64,000 nucleotides of DNA, taken from Sphingomonas sp. G-3-2-10. GTDB taxonomy: Bacteria; Pseudomonadota; Alphaproteobacteria; Sphingomonadales; Sphingomonadaceae. Position numbers and translations under genes: made by a program. Positions 33,566 to 42,028 of this stretch are shown one piece after another. Positions within the stretch are counted from its first letter, which is position 1. Each line of letters opens with the position of its first letter. The stretch spans positions 682,001 to 746,000 of the forward strand of contig NZ_JABBFY010000002.1 in assembly GCF_012927115.1 (NCBI RefSeq). Reading direction: 5' to 3'. The notes below the pieces were generated by a model. It saw nothing but the letters and a program-made list of their open reading frames with translations, did not search any database and was not told the DNA's origin.

Positions 33566-34645
33566 ATGGTGGATGCTGGGCATGGGCCGCTGGCCGGGGT
33601 GCGGATCGTCGAGCTGGACGCCGCGGGGGCGGTGCCGCTGGCGGGGATGCTCCTCGCCGATCTGGGCGCGGACGTGGTGCGGATCCGCCGCGCCGGGCCG
33701 GACGGCAGCACGGTCGCCCCGCTGCTCTATCGCGGGCGCAGCGACGTCGCACTCGATCTCACCAGCGTTGCCGATCGCGAGAAGGCGCTGGCGCTGATTG
33801 CCCATGCCGATGGCGTGATCGAGGGGTTCCGGCGCAATCTGGTCGAGCAGATCGGGCTGGATCCGGCGCGCTGCCTCGCCGCCAATCCGCGGCTGGTCTA
33901 TGGCCGGGTCAGCGGATGGGGGCTCGATGGCCCGCTGGCCGGCGCGGCGGGCAACGACATCAACCATCTGGCGCTCAGCGGCGCGCTGCACGCGATCGGG
34001 CCGGCCAGCCAGCCAGCCGCGCCGCTCAACCTCATCGGCGAATATGCCGGCGGCGCGCTGTACCTCGCGCTCGGCATGGTCGCCGCGATCCTGCGCGCGC
34101 AGGCCACCGGCGAGGGCCAGGTGATCGATGCGGCGCAGGTGGATGGCGCAGCTTCGCTGATGACGCTCTATTACGCGCTCCACGGCGCGGGCCGCTGGGC
34201 CGACAGCCGCGCCGCAAACCTGGTCGATGGCGGGGCGCCTTTCTATCGCTGCTATGCCTGTTCCGACGGGCGGCACGTCGCGGTGGGCGCGCTGGAGCCG
34301 CCTTACTTCAACGCGTTGTGCGAGGGGCTGGGGCTGATGCCGGGCCGGTTCCAGCAATATGATCGCGGCTGCTGGACCGAAATGGGCGAAGCCTTTTCCG
34401 AAGCCTTCGCGGCGCGCAGCCGCGACGATTGGGTCGAGATCTTCGACGGCACCGACGCCTGCGTCACACCGGTCCTGTCACTGTCCGAAGCGCCGCACCA
34501 CCCGCACAATCGCGCGCGCGGTGTCTTCACCGATGTGGAAGGCACGATGCGGCCCGCGCCTGCGCCGCGCTTTTCGGGATCCCCGGCCGAGGCGATCGCG
34601 CCCGAAACCGAGACCGCTGAGCAGGTGCTGGAACGCTGGAACTGA
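33566..34645 (+). CDS. Class III CoA-transferase / alpha-methylacyl-CoA racemase-like protein with changed catalytic residues
   Basis: A 359-residue CaiB/BaiF-family protein nearest to alpha-methylacyl-CoA racemases: VRIVELDAAGAVPLAGMLLADLGADVVRI, YGRVSGWGLDGPLAGAAGND, APLNLIGEYAGGALYLALG, GQVIDAAQVDG. In the racemase the catalytic His is in GHDINY and the Asp in GDFGGG; here these read GNDINH and GEYAGG, so His is replaced by Asn and Asp by Glu. It may have a different activity. ATG 33566 was chosen from the family N-terminus; a GGGGGGA lies about 11 bases upstream. No neighbour points to its substrate. Confidence 0.8.
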   Translation: MVDAGHGPLAGVRIVELDAAGAVPLAGMLLADLGADVVRIRRAGPDGSTVAPLLYRGRSDVALDLTSVADREKALALIAHADGVIEGFRRNLVEQIGLDPARCLAANPRLVYGRVSGWGLDGPLAGAAGNDINHLALSGALHAIGPASQPAAPLNLIGEYAGGALYLALGMVAAILRAQATGEGQVIDAAQVDGAASLMTLYYALHGAGRWADSRAANLVDGGAPFYRCYACSDGRHVAVGALEPPYFNALCEGLGLMPGRFQQYDRGCWTEMGEAFSEAFAARSRDDWVEIFDGTDACVTPVLSLSEAPHHPHNRARGVFTDVEGTMRPAPAPRFSGSPAEAIAPETETAEQVLERWN

Positions 34646-34660
34646 ACCGATAGTGCGTCA

Positions 34661-34825
34661 CCCGGCCGTGAGCCGGGGCCTGCTTCTTGCAGAAGCGGCA
34701 TAAGCACCCGTGCTTGCAATGTTGGATTTTGCCTGTTCGACTGGTGCCGTCCGGCGGATCATGGCGGGATCGCTCTTTGACAGGTCTGCATCAACACCCG
34801 CGACACGCACCCATCCGCCCGGATG
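34661..34825. repeat. Run of four short hairpins between convergent genes
   Basis: CCCGGC/GCCGGG (34661-34677), GCTTCT/AGAAGC (34682-34696), AAGCAC/GTGCTT (34702-34715) and CATCCG/CGGATG (34812-34825). They fill the gap between the CoA-transferase gene and fliS and may stop transcription from both sides. None has a classic T-tail directly after it. Confidence 0.5.
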
Positions 34826-34879
34826 GGGAGGAAGGTTTTTTCGCAATATGGGTGTCAACCGTGTCAACCGCGCCAGCGG

Positions 34880-35278
34880 TCAGCCCGCCTTCACGCTCGA
34901 CCATGCCCCGGCGATTTCCGCGAGGCTGTTCGCCGCGTCGCGAAACGGGGCCGGATCGAAGCCGATGCTGGCCTGAACCACCTGCGCGCGCAGGCCATGA
35001 TAGAAGGTCGCCAGCGCCTTCGACACATCGCCGCCCTTCTCGAAATCGAGCCCGGCTTCCAGCGCGAACAGCACGGCAGTGGCGCGCGACACGCGCTCGC
35101 TCTTGATCGAGGGCCGGCGATTCTCCGCAGCCCATGCCGCCGAGCGCAGCGCCGCGATGCCCTCTTCATAGAGCAGCCCGACCAGCGCGTGCGGATCGTT
35201 GGTGCTGGTGCGTCCGGCAAGGTCGATCTGGCGATAGACCGTGGCGGGATTTCCGGCGAGGGCGGTGGCGTAGCGCAT
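34880..35278 (-). CDS. fliS: Flagellar export chaperone FliS
   Basis: A 132-residue helical protein that binds flagellin in the cytoplasm and delivers it to the export gate. It shows the FliS landmarks NPATVYRQIDLAGRT near the start, then PHALVGLLYEEGIAALRSA and the helix ALATFYHGLRAQVV. It directly follows fliD with a 2-bp gap, the conserved fliD-fliS pair. A Lys/Gly end without extension is normal. Confidence 0.88.
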   Translation of the reverse strand: MRYATALAGNPATVYRQIDLAGRTSTNDPHALVGLLYEEGIAALRSAAWAAENRRPSIKSERVSRATAVLFALEAGLDFEKGGDVSKALATFYHGLRAQVVQASIGFDPAPFRDAANSLAEIAGAWSSVKAG

Positions 35279-35280
35279 GA

Positions 35281-36699
35281 TCAGCTATCGCTGTTCCAGG
35301 CCTTGACCTGATTCTCGATGAAGGTCTGGGTCGACTTGTAGGCCGCGACCGCCGAATCCATGCTGGCGAACTGGCGCGTCATGCGCGTGCGCAGCACTTC
35401 GGCGGCTTCGGTCGCCTTGGTCTGCTGCTCGGTCAGCGCGGTCTTCGCCTTGGTGTAGCGCGTCTCGCTGGCGCCCAGCCCGTAGATGGTGCTCGAAGCC
35501 GAAACCGCGATGCTGCTGAGCTGGGCGGAAAGCCCCGCGCCCATCTTGAACATCGCTTCGACGCTGTCCGGATAGCTGAGCAGCGCATTGGTCAGGCGCC
35601 CGGAATTCAGCGTCAGCGTGCCGTCGCGGTTGGTCGACACGCCGATTTCCGACAGCGATTTCGGGCTGCCCGCAACGCCGCCCGAGACCAGCGCGCGCGT
35701 GCTGAGGTCGGACAGCGAGCGAAGCATCGCCTTGGCCGCCGAATCCTGGCGCAGCGGGCCGGTGACCGGATCGGTCGCGGTCTTCAGCTGGGCATAGAGC
35801 TCGTTATAGGTATCGACGATGTCGCCCACGGCCTGCTGCAGCGCGTCGGTCGGCGCCTTGCTGCCGATATTGATCTTGGTGCCCACCGACGCCGCGACCA
35901 GATCGAGGCGGATGCCGGGGATGATGTCGGGGATCGAGTTCACCGCCCGGCGGACGGGCACGCCATCGATCGCGACGATCGCATCCTGCGCGGCGGAGCC
36001 GATCGTGGTGCCGGTCGCGCCCACGCCGACGGCAAGCGCCGACAGTCCTTCATGGCCTGCCGTCTCGGCGGCGGAGAGGGTGAAGCCCTGGCTCGCCCCG
36101 GTCGCGCTCTTGAGCACGAGGCGGCTGCCGGTCGAATCGGTCAGGATCGACGCGGTGACGCCAGCTTTCTTGGCGTTGATCGCGTCGGCCACGCCCTGAA
36201 GGCTCGAATTGGTCGCATCGATCGTGATGTCCACCGGCGTGCCGGGGCCGGCGGCGAATGCCGTCATCTCGCCATCGACGACCGTCGTATTGCCGAAGGT
36301 GAGGGTCAGCGTGCCCTGCCCGATCGCCGCGCTCTTGTCGGCGACCGTCGCCGAATTGGCGACCTGACCCGAAGCGAGCTGGCGCACCTCGACCTGCGCC
36401 GAAAGGCCGGCGGCCGAAGCGCCGCTGAGCACTGAGACGTTGAGGAGCGACGTGTTCGAGCTGGTCGGCTGGGTCGAGACCGCACCGCCGCGGATCAGCG
36501 ACTTGAGCGCGGTGTCGAAGCTGTTGATCGCGCTCTTGAGGCTCGACGTGGCCGAAATCTGCGCGGTCAGCGTCTCGTTCTTGGCGGTCAGCTGCGCGGC
36601 CTTGGTCGCGGTCTGCGCCTCGACGAGCGATGTCACCAGCGCCGAGATGTCGATCCCGGAACCCGATCCCAGCGTCTTGGTGATGGACTCGATGGCCAT
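35281..36699 (-). CDS. fliD: Flagellar filament cap protein FliD
   Basis: A 472-residue hook-associated protein 2. The N-terminal FliD domain starts ITKTLGSGSGIDISALVTSLVEAQ, and the C-terminal domain has DIVDTYNELYAQLKTATDPVTGPLRQD and ends in the coiled-coil stretch TFIENQVKAWNSDS. A flagellin-hook (IN) type repeat is seen around VDITIDATNSSLQGVADAINAK. It caps the filament and helps flagellin fold. It is preceded by a candidate sigma-28 promoter at 36721-36746 and followed by fliS. Confidence 0.93.
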   Translation of the reverse strand: MAIESITKTLGSGSGIDISALVTSLVEAQTATKAAQLTAKNETLTAQISATSSLKSAINSFDTALKSLIRGGAVSTQPTSSNTSLLNVSVLSGASAAGLSAQVEVRQLASGQVANSATVADKSAAIGQGTLTLTFGNTTVVDGEMTAFAAGPGTPVDITIDATNSSLQGVADAINAKKAGVTASILTDSTGSRLVLKSATGASQGFTLSAAETAGHEGLSALAVGVGATGTTIGSAAQDAIVAIDGVPVRRAVNSIPDIIPGIRLDLVAASVGTKINIGSKAPTDALQQAVGDIVDTYNELYAQLKTATDPVTGPLRQDSAAKAMLRSLSDLSTRALVSGGVAGSPKSLSEIGVSTNRDGTLTLNSGRLTNALLSYPDSVEAMFKMGAGLSAQLSSIAVSASSTIYGLGASETRYTKAKTALTEQQTKATEAAEVLRTRMTRQFASMDSAVAAYKSTQTFIENQVKAWNSDS

Positions 36700-36720
36700 G
36701 ATTTCCCCTAACCCCTCAAG

Positions 36721-36746
36721 AAACGACGAAATCCGCCGCGGCTTTA
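36721..36746 (-). promoter_or_regulatory. Candidate sigma-28 promoter, TAAA-N15-GTCGTT, before fliD
   Basis: On the minus strand TAAA at 36746-36743 and GTCGTT from 36727, with exactly 15 bases between. The same motif and spacing occur before flgM (59563-59589). fliD starts 22 bp further on, which leaves little leader. Confidence 0.55.
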
Positions 36747-36764
36747 GGCTTTTTCAGTCTTGTC

Positions 36765-36863
36765 GCGGTGCCGGCCCGCTCCCCCACCCGGCCACCCATA
36801 GAATACACTTCCGCTGGGAGGCCGGGTGGGGGAGCGGGCCGGCACCGCATCCGCGTCGCGGAT
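36765..36863. repeat. REP-like palindromic element, copy 2, between flhB and fliD
   Basis: Arms 36765-36792 and 36821-36848 form a perfect 28-bp stem. The loop carries ACCCATAGAATACACT, identical in reverse to the loop of copy 1 at 10306-10382. A small hairpin ATCCGC/GCGGAT follows at 36849-36863. It could end transcription of the fliK-flhB operon before fliD. Confidence 0.8.
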
Positions 36864-38005
36864 CAAACCGCAGCTTTAGCTCCCTGTTTCTGACCGTTTT
36901 CGTCGAACCATGCGGTGGGCGGCACCACGACCGGCGGCAGCACCGATCCGGCCTGCTTGTTGACCCCGAATACGAAGGCGAGAACCACCGCGATCGCCTG
37001 ATACAGGTCGTCGCGGACCTCCTGTCCCTCGCGGCTGGTGTAATAGACGGCGCGAGCGAGCTGCGGATATTCGAGCACCGGCACGGCGAATTCGGCGGCG
37101 AGTTCGCGGATGGCAAGCGCGGTCTGGCCGCGGCCCTTGGCGACGACCACCGGCACCTGATCCTTGCCCGATTCATAGCGCAGCGCGACCGAGAAGTGCG
37201 TCGGGTTGGTTAGCACGACATGCGCGGTCTGGACCGCCGGGCGGAAGCCGCCCTTGACAATTTCGCGCTGCCGCTGGCGCTGATGCGCCTTGGCTTCGGG
37301 CGAGCCTTCGCTTTCCTTGTGCTCGTCCTTGATCTCTTGCTTGCTCATCTTGAGCTGCTGGAAATGGCGGATGATCTGGATCGGCACGTCGATCCCGGCG
37401 ATGATCACCAGCCCGCCCGCCATCACGAACAGCAGGTGGACGAACTGGCCGCCCATGATCCCGACCGCCGCTTCGATGTTCGAACTCACCAGCCCCATCG
37501 ACGGTCGCGCAAGCGAATCGAGCAGCCACCAGCCGATCGCGCCGAGCAGCACGACCTTGAGCAGGGACTTGCCCAGCTCGATCCAGCCGGTCGGGCCGAA
37601 GATTCGCTTCAGGCCCGAGACCGGGTTGATGCGGTTCGCCTTGGGGGCGAACAATTTGTTGTTCCAGCCGAACGAGCCGAGGCCCGCCTGGCTGAGGATC
37701 GCGGCGAGGAACGAGATGCCGAACAGCACCAGCATCGACGGCGCCAGCTTCCATCCCGCTTCCATCAGCGGCCGCCACGGCTCGAAATGTTCGACGTCGC
37801 GATGGTCGAACGAGAAGCTGGCGGTCATCACGCCCTTGCACGCCGCCATCAGCGACGGCCCCATGAAGGCGAGCCAGCCGCAGCCGGCAAGGATCACGAT
37901 CGCCGACGCGAAGTCGCGCGACTTGATCAGCTGGCCCTGCTCAACCGCCTTCTGTTTGCGCTTGGGTGTTGGGGCTTCTGTCTTTTCGCCGAATTCCTCC
38001 GCCAT
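36863..38005 (-). CDS. flhB: Flagellar export switch protein FlhB
   Basis: A 380-residue export-apparatus protein. The N-terminal EEFGEKTEAPTPKRKQKAVEQGQ is typical. Four transmembrane segments follow, then the cytoplasmic domain with the autocleavage motif N-P-T-H (267-270), which cuts itself to switch export from rod/hook to filament proteins. The Pro-rich C-terminal tail is short. ATG 38005 overlaps the fliR stop by one base. Last gene of the fliK-to-flhB operon. Confidence 0.95.
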   Translation of the reverse strand: MAEEFGEKTEAPTPKRKQKAVEQGQLIKSRDFASAIVILAGCGWLAFMGPSLMAACKGVMTASFSFDHRDVEHFEPWRPLMEAGWKLAPSMLVLFGISFLAAILSQAGLGSFGWNNKLFAPKANRINPVSGLKRIFGPTGWIELGKSLLKVVLLGAIGWWLLDSLARPSMGLVSSNIEAAVGIMGGQFVHLLFVMAGGLVIIAGIDVPIQIIRHFQQLKMSKQEIKDEHKESEGSPEAKAHQRQRQREIVKGGFRPAVQTAHVVLTNPTHFSVALRYESGKDQVPVVVAKGRGQTALAIRELAAEFAVPVLEYPQLARAVYYTSREGQEVRDDLYQAIAVVLAFVFGVNKQAGSVLPPVVVPPTAWFDENGQKQGAKAAV

Positions 38006-38775
38006 CAGCCGAACACCAGTGCCGGCATGGCTTCGAGGCCCTCGCGGATGATGACGAGCATGTAATCGCCCATCGCGGGGAGTGCGAGAAGGATGGCGAC
38101 GACGCCGACCGCAAGCGATGCGGGCAGGCCGACGGCGAACAGGTTGAGCGCGGGCGCGGCGCGGCTGAGCATCCCGACGATCATGTTGAGACACAGCAGC
38201 AGAAAGCCGACCGGCAGCGCCAGCAGCAGCCCGGCGAGGAAAGCATAGCCGCCGAACATCGCGATGCCGAGCAGCTTGTCCGCCGCGAGCCACTGGCCCG
38301 GCGGCATCGCTTCATAGCTCTTCACCAGCAGGTCGACGAGGACGAGATGCCCGTCGACCGCGAGGAACAGCAGGGTCAGCAGCATCGTCAGGAACTGGCC
38401 GATCGCGGGCGTCGCCGATCCGCTATTGGGATCGACCGCGTTGGCGAAGCCCAGGCCCATCGACATGCTGATCACTTCGCTGGCGACCAAAGGCGCGGAG
38501 AAGGCGATCTGCAGCACGAAACCGATGGCGAGACCGATCAGCGCTTCCGAAGCCACCGCGACGAAGGTCATCAGCGAGAAGACCTGCTCGGGCGGCGTGA
38601 TCTTGGTCACGTTGACCACCAGCACGCCGATCGCGCCGGTCAGCGCGATGCGCGCGGGCAGCGGGATCTGCACCGAGCTGAACACGGGCGCGGCAATGAA
38701 CGCCGCCCCGATCCGCACCATCGCGAACAGGAGCGCCCAGAGCTGCGGCTCGATCGAGAGGCCGAAGCCCATCAT
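38005..38775 (-). CDS. fliR: Flagellar export gate protein FliR
   Basis: A 256-residue integral membrane protein of the type III export gate (FliP5-FliQ4-FliR1). Several transmembrane segments and the conserved NPNSGSATPAIGQFLTM-type region (here VDPNSGSATPAIGQFLTML) identify it. Preceded by fliQ with a 7-bp gap and overlapping flhB. A second ATG directly follows the first, so the start may be one codon later. Confidence 0.95.
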   Translation of the reverse strand: MMGFGLSIEPQLWALLFAMVRIGAAFIAAPVFSSVQIPLPARIALTGAIGVLVVNVTKITPPEQVFSLMTFVAVASEALIGLAIGFVLQIAFSAPLVASEVISMSMGLGFANAVDPNSGSATPAIGQFLTMLLTLLFLAVDGHLVLVDLLVKSYEAMPPGQWLAADKLLGIAMFGGYAFLAGLLLALPVGFLLLCLNMIVGMLSRAAPALNLFAVGLPASLAVGVVAILLALPAMGDYMLVIIREGLEAMPALVFG

Positions 38776-38782
38776 CGCGTTA

Positions 38783-39052
38783 TTACTTCACCAGATCCGG
38801 GATGCGTTCGAAGATGCTCGTCGTGAAATCGCCGAGCAGGCCGAGGATCATGCCGCCGAAGATCGCGAGGCTCAGGCCCACGACCAGCAGCTTCGGGACG
38901 AAGGTCAGCGTCTGTTCCTGGATCGAGGTCGCGGCCTGCACCATGCCCAGGATCAGACCCGAAAGCAGCGCGGGGATCAGGATCGGCGCCGAAGCCAGCG
39001 CCAGGACCCAGACCGCCTCGCGGGCGATGGTCATGAAATAATCTGCGTCCAT
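38783..39052 (-). CDS. fliQ: Flagellar export gate protein FliQ
   Basis: An 89-residue protein with two transmembrane hairpins, typical of FliQ: DADYFMTIAREAVWVLALASAP and the LSGLILGMVQAATSIQEQTLTFVPKL-type block, the family signature. It is part of the export gate with FliP and FliR and sits between them, with 7-bp gaps on both sides. Confidence 0.95.
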   Translation of the reverse strand: MDADYFMTIAREAVWVLALASAPILIPALLSGLILGMVQAATSIQEQTLTFVPKLLVVGLSLAIFGGMILGLLGDFTTSIFERIPDLVK

Positions 39053-39059
39053 TGGGTCC

Positions 39060-39890
39060 TCAGGATGCGAAACTGGAGGCGAGGCTGCCCATCGTCAGCG
39101 CCCAGCCGTCGACGAGGACGAACAGGAGCAGCTTGAAGGGCAGCGAGATGATCGTCGGCGACATCATCATCATGCCCAGCGACATGAGGACGGTAGCCAC
39201 CACGAGATCGATGACGAGAAACGGCAGGAAGATCAGGAAGCCGATCTGGAACGCGGTCTTCAGCTCGCTGGTCACGAAGGCCGGCAGCAGCACCGAATAG
39301 GGCACGTCGGCGGGCGAGGCATAGGGACCGCTCTTGGCCAGATCCGCGAACATCTTCACGTCCTTCTGGCGGGTCTGCTTGATCATGAAGCTGTGCAGCG
39401 ACGCGCCGGCGCCCTCAATCATCTTCGATGCGGTGATCTTGCCCTCGGCATAGGGCTGGATCGCGGTCGTGTTCATCTGGGTGATGGTCGGCGCCATGAT
39501 AAAGAAGGTCAGGAACATCGACAGGCCGATCAGCACCTGGTTCGGCGGGGTCTGCTGGAGGCCCAGCGCCTGGCGCAGGATCGCGAGCACGATGATGATC
39601 CGGGTGAAGCTGGTCATCATCAGCAGGATGCCCGGCAACACCGTGAGCAGGCCCATGATGATCAGGACCTGCAGCGACAGGCTCAGCGGCGCATCGCCGC
39701 CGCCAAGGTCGCCCAGCGCACGGTCCACCGCATCGCCTACGCCCGGGGTCGCCGCCGGCGCGGGGGCCGGAACGGGAACGCCCTGCGCAAAGGCAGGGAT
39801 CGCGAACAGCAAGGTGAAGCAGAGGATGCCGAGCAGGACTGCGGCGCGGAGCGTCAGCAGCCGCCGGTCGGTCGGAACGATGGCGCGCAT
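39060..39890 (-). CDS. fliP: Flagellar export gate protein FliP
   Basis: A 276-residue export gate protein. The cleaved signal (LLTLRAAVLLGILCFTLLFAIPAFAQG) is typical. Family motifs include LILMMTSFTRIIIVLAIL-like (here LLMMTSFTRIIIVLAILRQ), NQVLIGLSMFLTFFIM, FLPFLVIDLVVATVLMSLG and LPFKLLLFVLVDGW. It forms the pentameric core of the gate. The start at 39890 is 2 bp from the fliO stop; the longer frame through fliO is not used. Confidence 0.95.
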   Translation of the reverse strand: MRAIVPTDRRLLTLRAAVLLGILCFTLLFAIPAFAQGVPVPAPAPAATPGVGDAVDRALGDLGGGDAPLSLSLQVLIIMGLLTVLPGILLMMTSFTRIIIVLAILRQALGLQQTPPNQVLIGLSMFLTFFIMAPTITQMNTTAIQPYAEGKITASKMIEGAGASLHSFMIKQTRQKDVKMFADLAKSGPYASPADVPYSVLLPAFVTSELKTAFQIGFLIFLPFLVIDLVVATVLMSLGMMMMSPTIISLPFKLLLFVLVDGWALTMGSLASSFAS

Positions 39891-39892
39891 GG

Positions 39893-40147
39893 TCAGAGGT
39901 CCGCCTTGTCCACCAGTGTGACGCCGGTGCGGCTGACCGACACGAGCAGCTTCTTGCCCTCGAACTCGACTACCGCGAGGCGGAGCCCCGGCGAGAGCAT
40001 CATGGTTTCCTTGACCTGGACCATCCGCGCGCCCTGATTCTTCGGCAACCGCGCCTCCAGCTTGCGCCAGGCGTACAGGCAACCGATCAGCAGGCCGCAG
40101 ACCAGCGGCAGCAGGATGACCAGCTTCAGGATGTAGGACCACATCAT
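39893..40147 (-). CDS. fliO: Flagellar protein FliO
   Basis: An 84-residue protein with one N-terminal transmembrane segment (YILKLVILLPLVCGLLIGCLYAW) and a short cytoplasmic domain (MVQVKETMMLSPGLRLAVVEFEGKKLLVSV) typical of FliO. It helps FliP assemble. It starts with two Met codons and sits between fliN and fliP, with 1-bp and 2-bp gaps. Short compared with enteric FliO but normal for alphaproteobacteria. Confidence 0.88.
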   Translation of the reverse strand: MMWSYILKLVILLPLVCGLLIGCLYAWRKLEARLPKNQGARMVQVKETMMLSPGLRLAVVEFEGKKLLVSVSRTGVTLVDKADL

Positions 40148-40148
40148 A

Positions 40149-40445
40149 TTACTTGGCGGCCCGCTTTTCCGGCGAGACCAGCTCGGTCATGCGCACGCCG
40201 AACTTGTCGCCCACGGTGACGACTTCGCCGCGGCCGATCAGCGTGCCGTTGACGAACACGTCGAGCAGCTCATTGGCTTCGCGATCCAGCTCGATCACGC
40301 TCGATTCGCCCAGCGCGAGCAGTTCGCGCAGCGTCAGCTGGGTCGAACCGATCTCGACGGTCAGCTTGACGTCGACGCCCTGCAGCAGGTGGAAATTATT
40401 CCCCACCCCGGCGTCGATCGGGAATCCCCCCGTCATGTCGTTCAT
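40149..40445 (-). CDS. fliN: Flagellar motor switch protein FliN
   Basis: A 98-residue C-ring protein. The SpoA domain is complete: VDVKLTVEIGSTQLTLRELLALG, VIELDREANELLDVFVNG and GRGEVVTVGDKFGVRMTEL. With FliM and FliG it sets the rotation direction and helps dock the export ATPase. ATG 40445 overlaps the fliM stop (ATGA), so the longer open frame through fliM is not used. Confidence 0.95.
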   Translation of the reverse strand: MNDMTGGFPIDAGVGNNFHLLQGVDVKLTVEIGSTQLTLRELLALGESSVIELDREANELLDVFVNGTLIGRGEVVTVGDKFGVRMTELVSPEKRAAK

Positions 40446-41389
40446 TTGAAGTCCTCTGCGTTGATCGGTTCGAAGGAGGTGAGCCGGACCGCGGCGCGGC
40501 CGTTGGCGGTGCCGACGAGGCCGGTGCCCAGGCGGCGCGAGGCCACCATCACCGGAACTTCGGGGGCGAGATCGATGGCGATGATGTCGCCGGCCTTCAG
40601 CTCCATCAGGCGCTGAAGCGGGATCATCGGCTCGGCGAGCACCGAGCGGACCGGCAGCTTCACGCCCATCACCGCGCGGGTGAGGCCGGAGCGCCATTCC
40701 GGTTCGACTTCGAGCGGCTTGCCGTGGACCTTGGCGGTCAGCGATTCGGTGTGCGGCTTGAGCGCCGCGACCGGATAGAGAATGTCGACGAACACCGGCT
40801 TCTTCTCGGCGTCGGCGATGCCGAAGCGCGTGACGACCACCGGATCGTCGCCCGCGATGTCGGCGGGCACGCCGACGGTGACCGGGGTTACCGGGCGAAA
40901 CGCGACGCGGGCGAGCGGCTCCCAGGCCGAATCTAGCGGTGCGACGAGCTGCTGCGCGACGCGGCCGACCAGTGTTTCCGCGGCGGCGGTGAACTCTGCG
41001 GGCATCGCGTGCGGCGCTTCGCCGTCGCCGCCGAAGAAACAGTCGAGCAGTTCGAGGACGAACCGGCCGTCCATCACCAGTTGGGCGTTGCTCTTGGCGT
41101 TGCCCATCGCAAAGCCGTGCCAGGCGGCGAGATCGGTGCCGCGCTCGGTCTTGTAGTCGGCATAGCGCTGCACGACGAGCGGCTCGGCCCAGGCGCGCAG
41201 ATCGCGGCGCATCAGGCCTTCGAACACCGACTTGAGGGACTTGGACAAACGCGCCGACAGATGCTGCAGCGTCACCAGATCCCCGAAGGGATTCAGGTTC
41301 GACGTCCCGAGAACCGGCGCGTGCTCCGCACCGGCCCGGGGCCGTTCGCGCCGTTCGGGCGCTGCAAGTTCTGAAGGGGCGTTAACCAT
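40442..41389 (-). CDS. fliM: Flagellar motor switch protein FliM
   Basis: A 315-residue C-ring protein with the middle CheC-like domain (SARLSKSLKSVFEGLMRRDLRA to VFVDILYPVAALKPH) and a C-terminal SpoA domain (VRSVLAEPMIPLQRLMELKAGDIIAIDL). The usual N-terminal CheY-P binding motif (LSQxEIDALL) is absent: the N-terminus reads APERRERPRAGAEH, unlike enteric FliM. Coupled to fliN by ATGA and 6 bp after fliL. Confidence 0.9.
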   Translation of the reverse strand: MVNAPSELAAPERRERPRAGAEHAPVLGTSNLNPFGDLVTLQHLSARLSKSLKSVFEGLMRRDLRAWAEPLVVQRYADYKTERGTDLAAWHGFAMGNAKSNAQLVMDGRFVLELLDCFFGGDGEAPHAMPAEFTAAAETLVGRVAQQLVAPLDSAWEPLARVAFRPVTPVTVGVPADIAGDDPVVVTRFGIADAEKKPVFVDILYPVAALKPHTESLTAKVHGKPLEVEPEWRSGLTRAVMGVKLPVRSVLAEPMIPLQRLMELKAGDIIAIDLAPEVPVMVASRRLGTGLVGTANGRAAVRLTSFEPINAEDFK

Positions 41390-41395
41390 GCCCGT

Positions 41396-42010
41396 TCACT
41401 GAACAATGAAATTGGTAAAGTAGACGTTACTAACGCCGCCGAATCCCTCTTTTTGCTTCAAAACAGCGTTGATTGCGTCGACCAGGCGCTTCTGGATGCG
41501 GGTCTTGCCCTCGGCGGTGAAGACGTCTTCCTCGTTGGTCTGGCCAAGCGCCATCAGCACTGCCGACCGGATCGCGATCTCGTGGGTCTTGATGCCTTCG
41601 ATCACGGTGTCGTCATACGGGGTCGAAATGGCGATGCCGACCTGCATGAAATGGACGCTGTCCTGCAGGTTCGAGGTGAATTCCTTCTCGAACTGATAAT
41701 AGTTCGAGGCGTATTTGTCGCCGCCTTCGCCCTTGGGCGGTGCCATGCCGCCCCCGCCTTCGCTCGAGCTTTCCTCGCCGTGGCCGCCTTCGCTGCCCTT
41801 CGATCCGGCGCGCTTCTCGTCGGACTTGTCGACCAGCTTGGGGCCATGCGCTTCGGCGGCACCCGCCGGGGCCGCGCTCAGCATGCCGGAGGCATAGGCG
41901 TAGTAGCCCCCCCCGCCGCCAGCGAGGATCAGCGGCAGGCCCACGAACAGGATCAGCTTGCCCTTGCCCTTCTTCTTGGGGGTGGCGGCAGCAGCGGCGT
42001 CGTCACTCAT
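41396..42010 (-). CDS. fliL: Flagellar basal-body protein FliL
   Basis: A 204-residue inner-membrane protein that works with the stators. It has a short cytoplasmic Lys-rich head, one transmembrane segment (LILFVGLPLILAGGGGGYYAYAS), a charged and Ser/Gly-rich linker (about residues 70-95) and the periplasmic FliL domain (YYQFEKEFTSNLQDSVHFMQVGIAIST to TRIQKRLVDAINAVLKQ). The linker is longer and more charged than usual. Located between fliK and fliM. Confidence 0.92.
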   Translation of the reverse strand: MSDDAAAAATPKKKGKGKLILFVGLPLILAGGGGGYYAYASGMLSAAPAGAAEAHGPKLVDKSDEKRAGSKGSEGGHGEESSSEGGGGMAPPKGEGGDKYASNYYQFEKEFTSNLQDSVHFMQVGIAISTPYDDTVIEGIKTHEIAIRSAVLMALGQTNEEDVFTAEGKTRIQKRLVDAINAVLKQKEGFGGVSNVYFTNFIVQ

Positions 42011-42028
42011 TGGTCAGTCTCCAGTCGA

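Noticed and set aside
36863..38293. A longer start for flhB reading back through fliR
   Set aside because: The FlhB family N-terminus (EEFGEKTEAPTPKR) begins at 38005, and the extension is out-of-frame fliR sequence.
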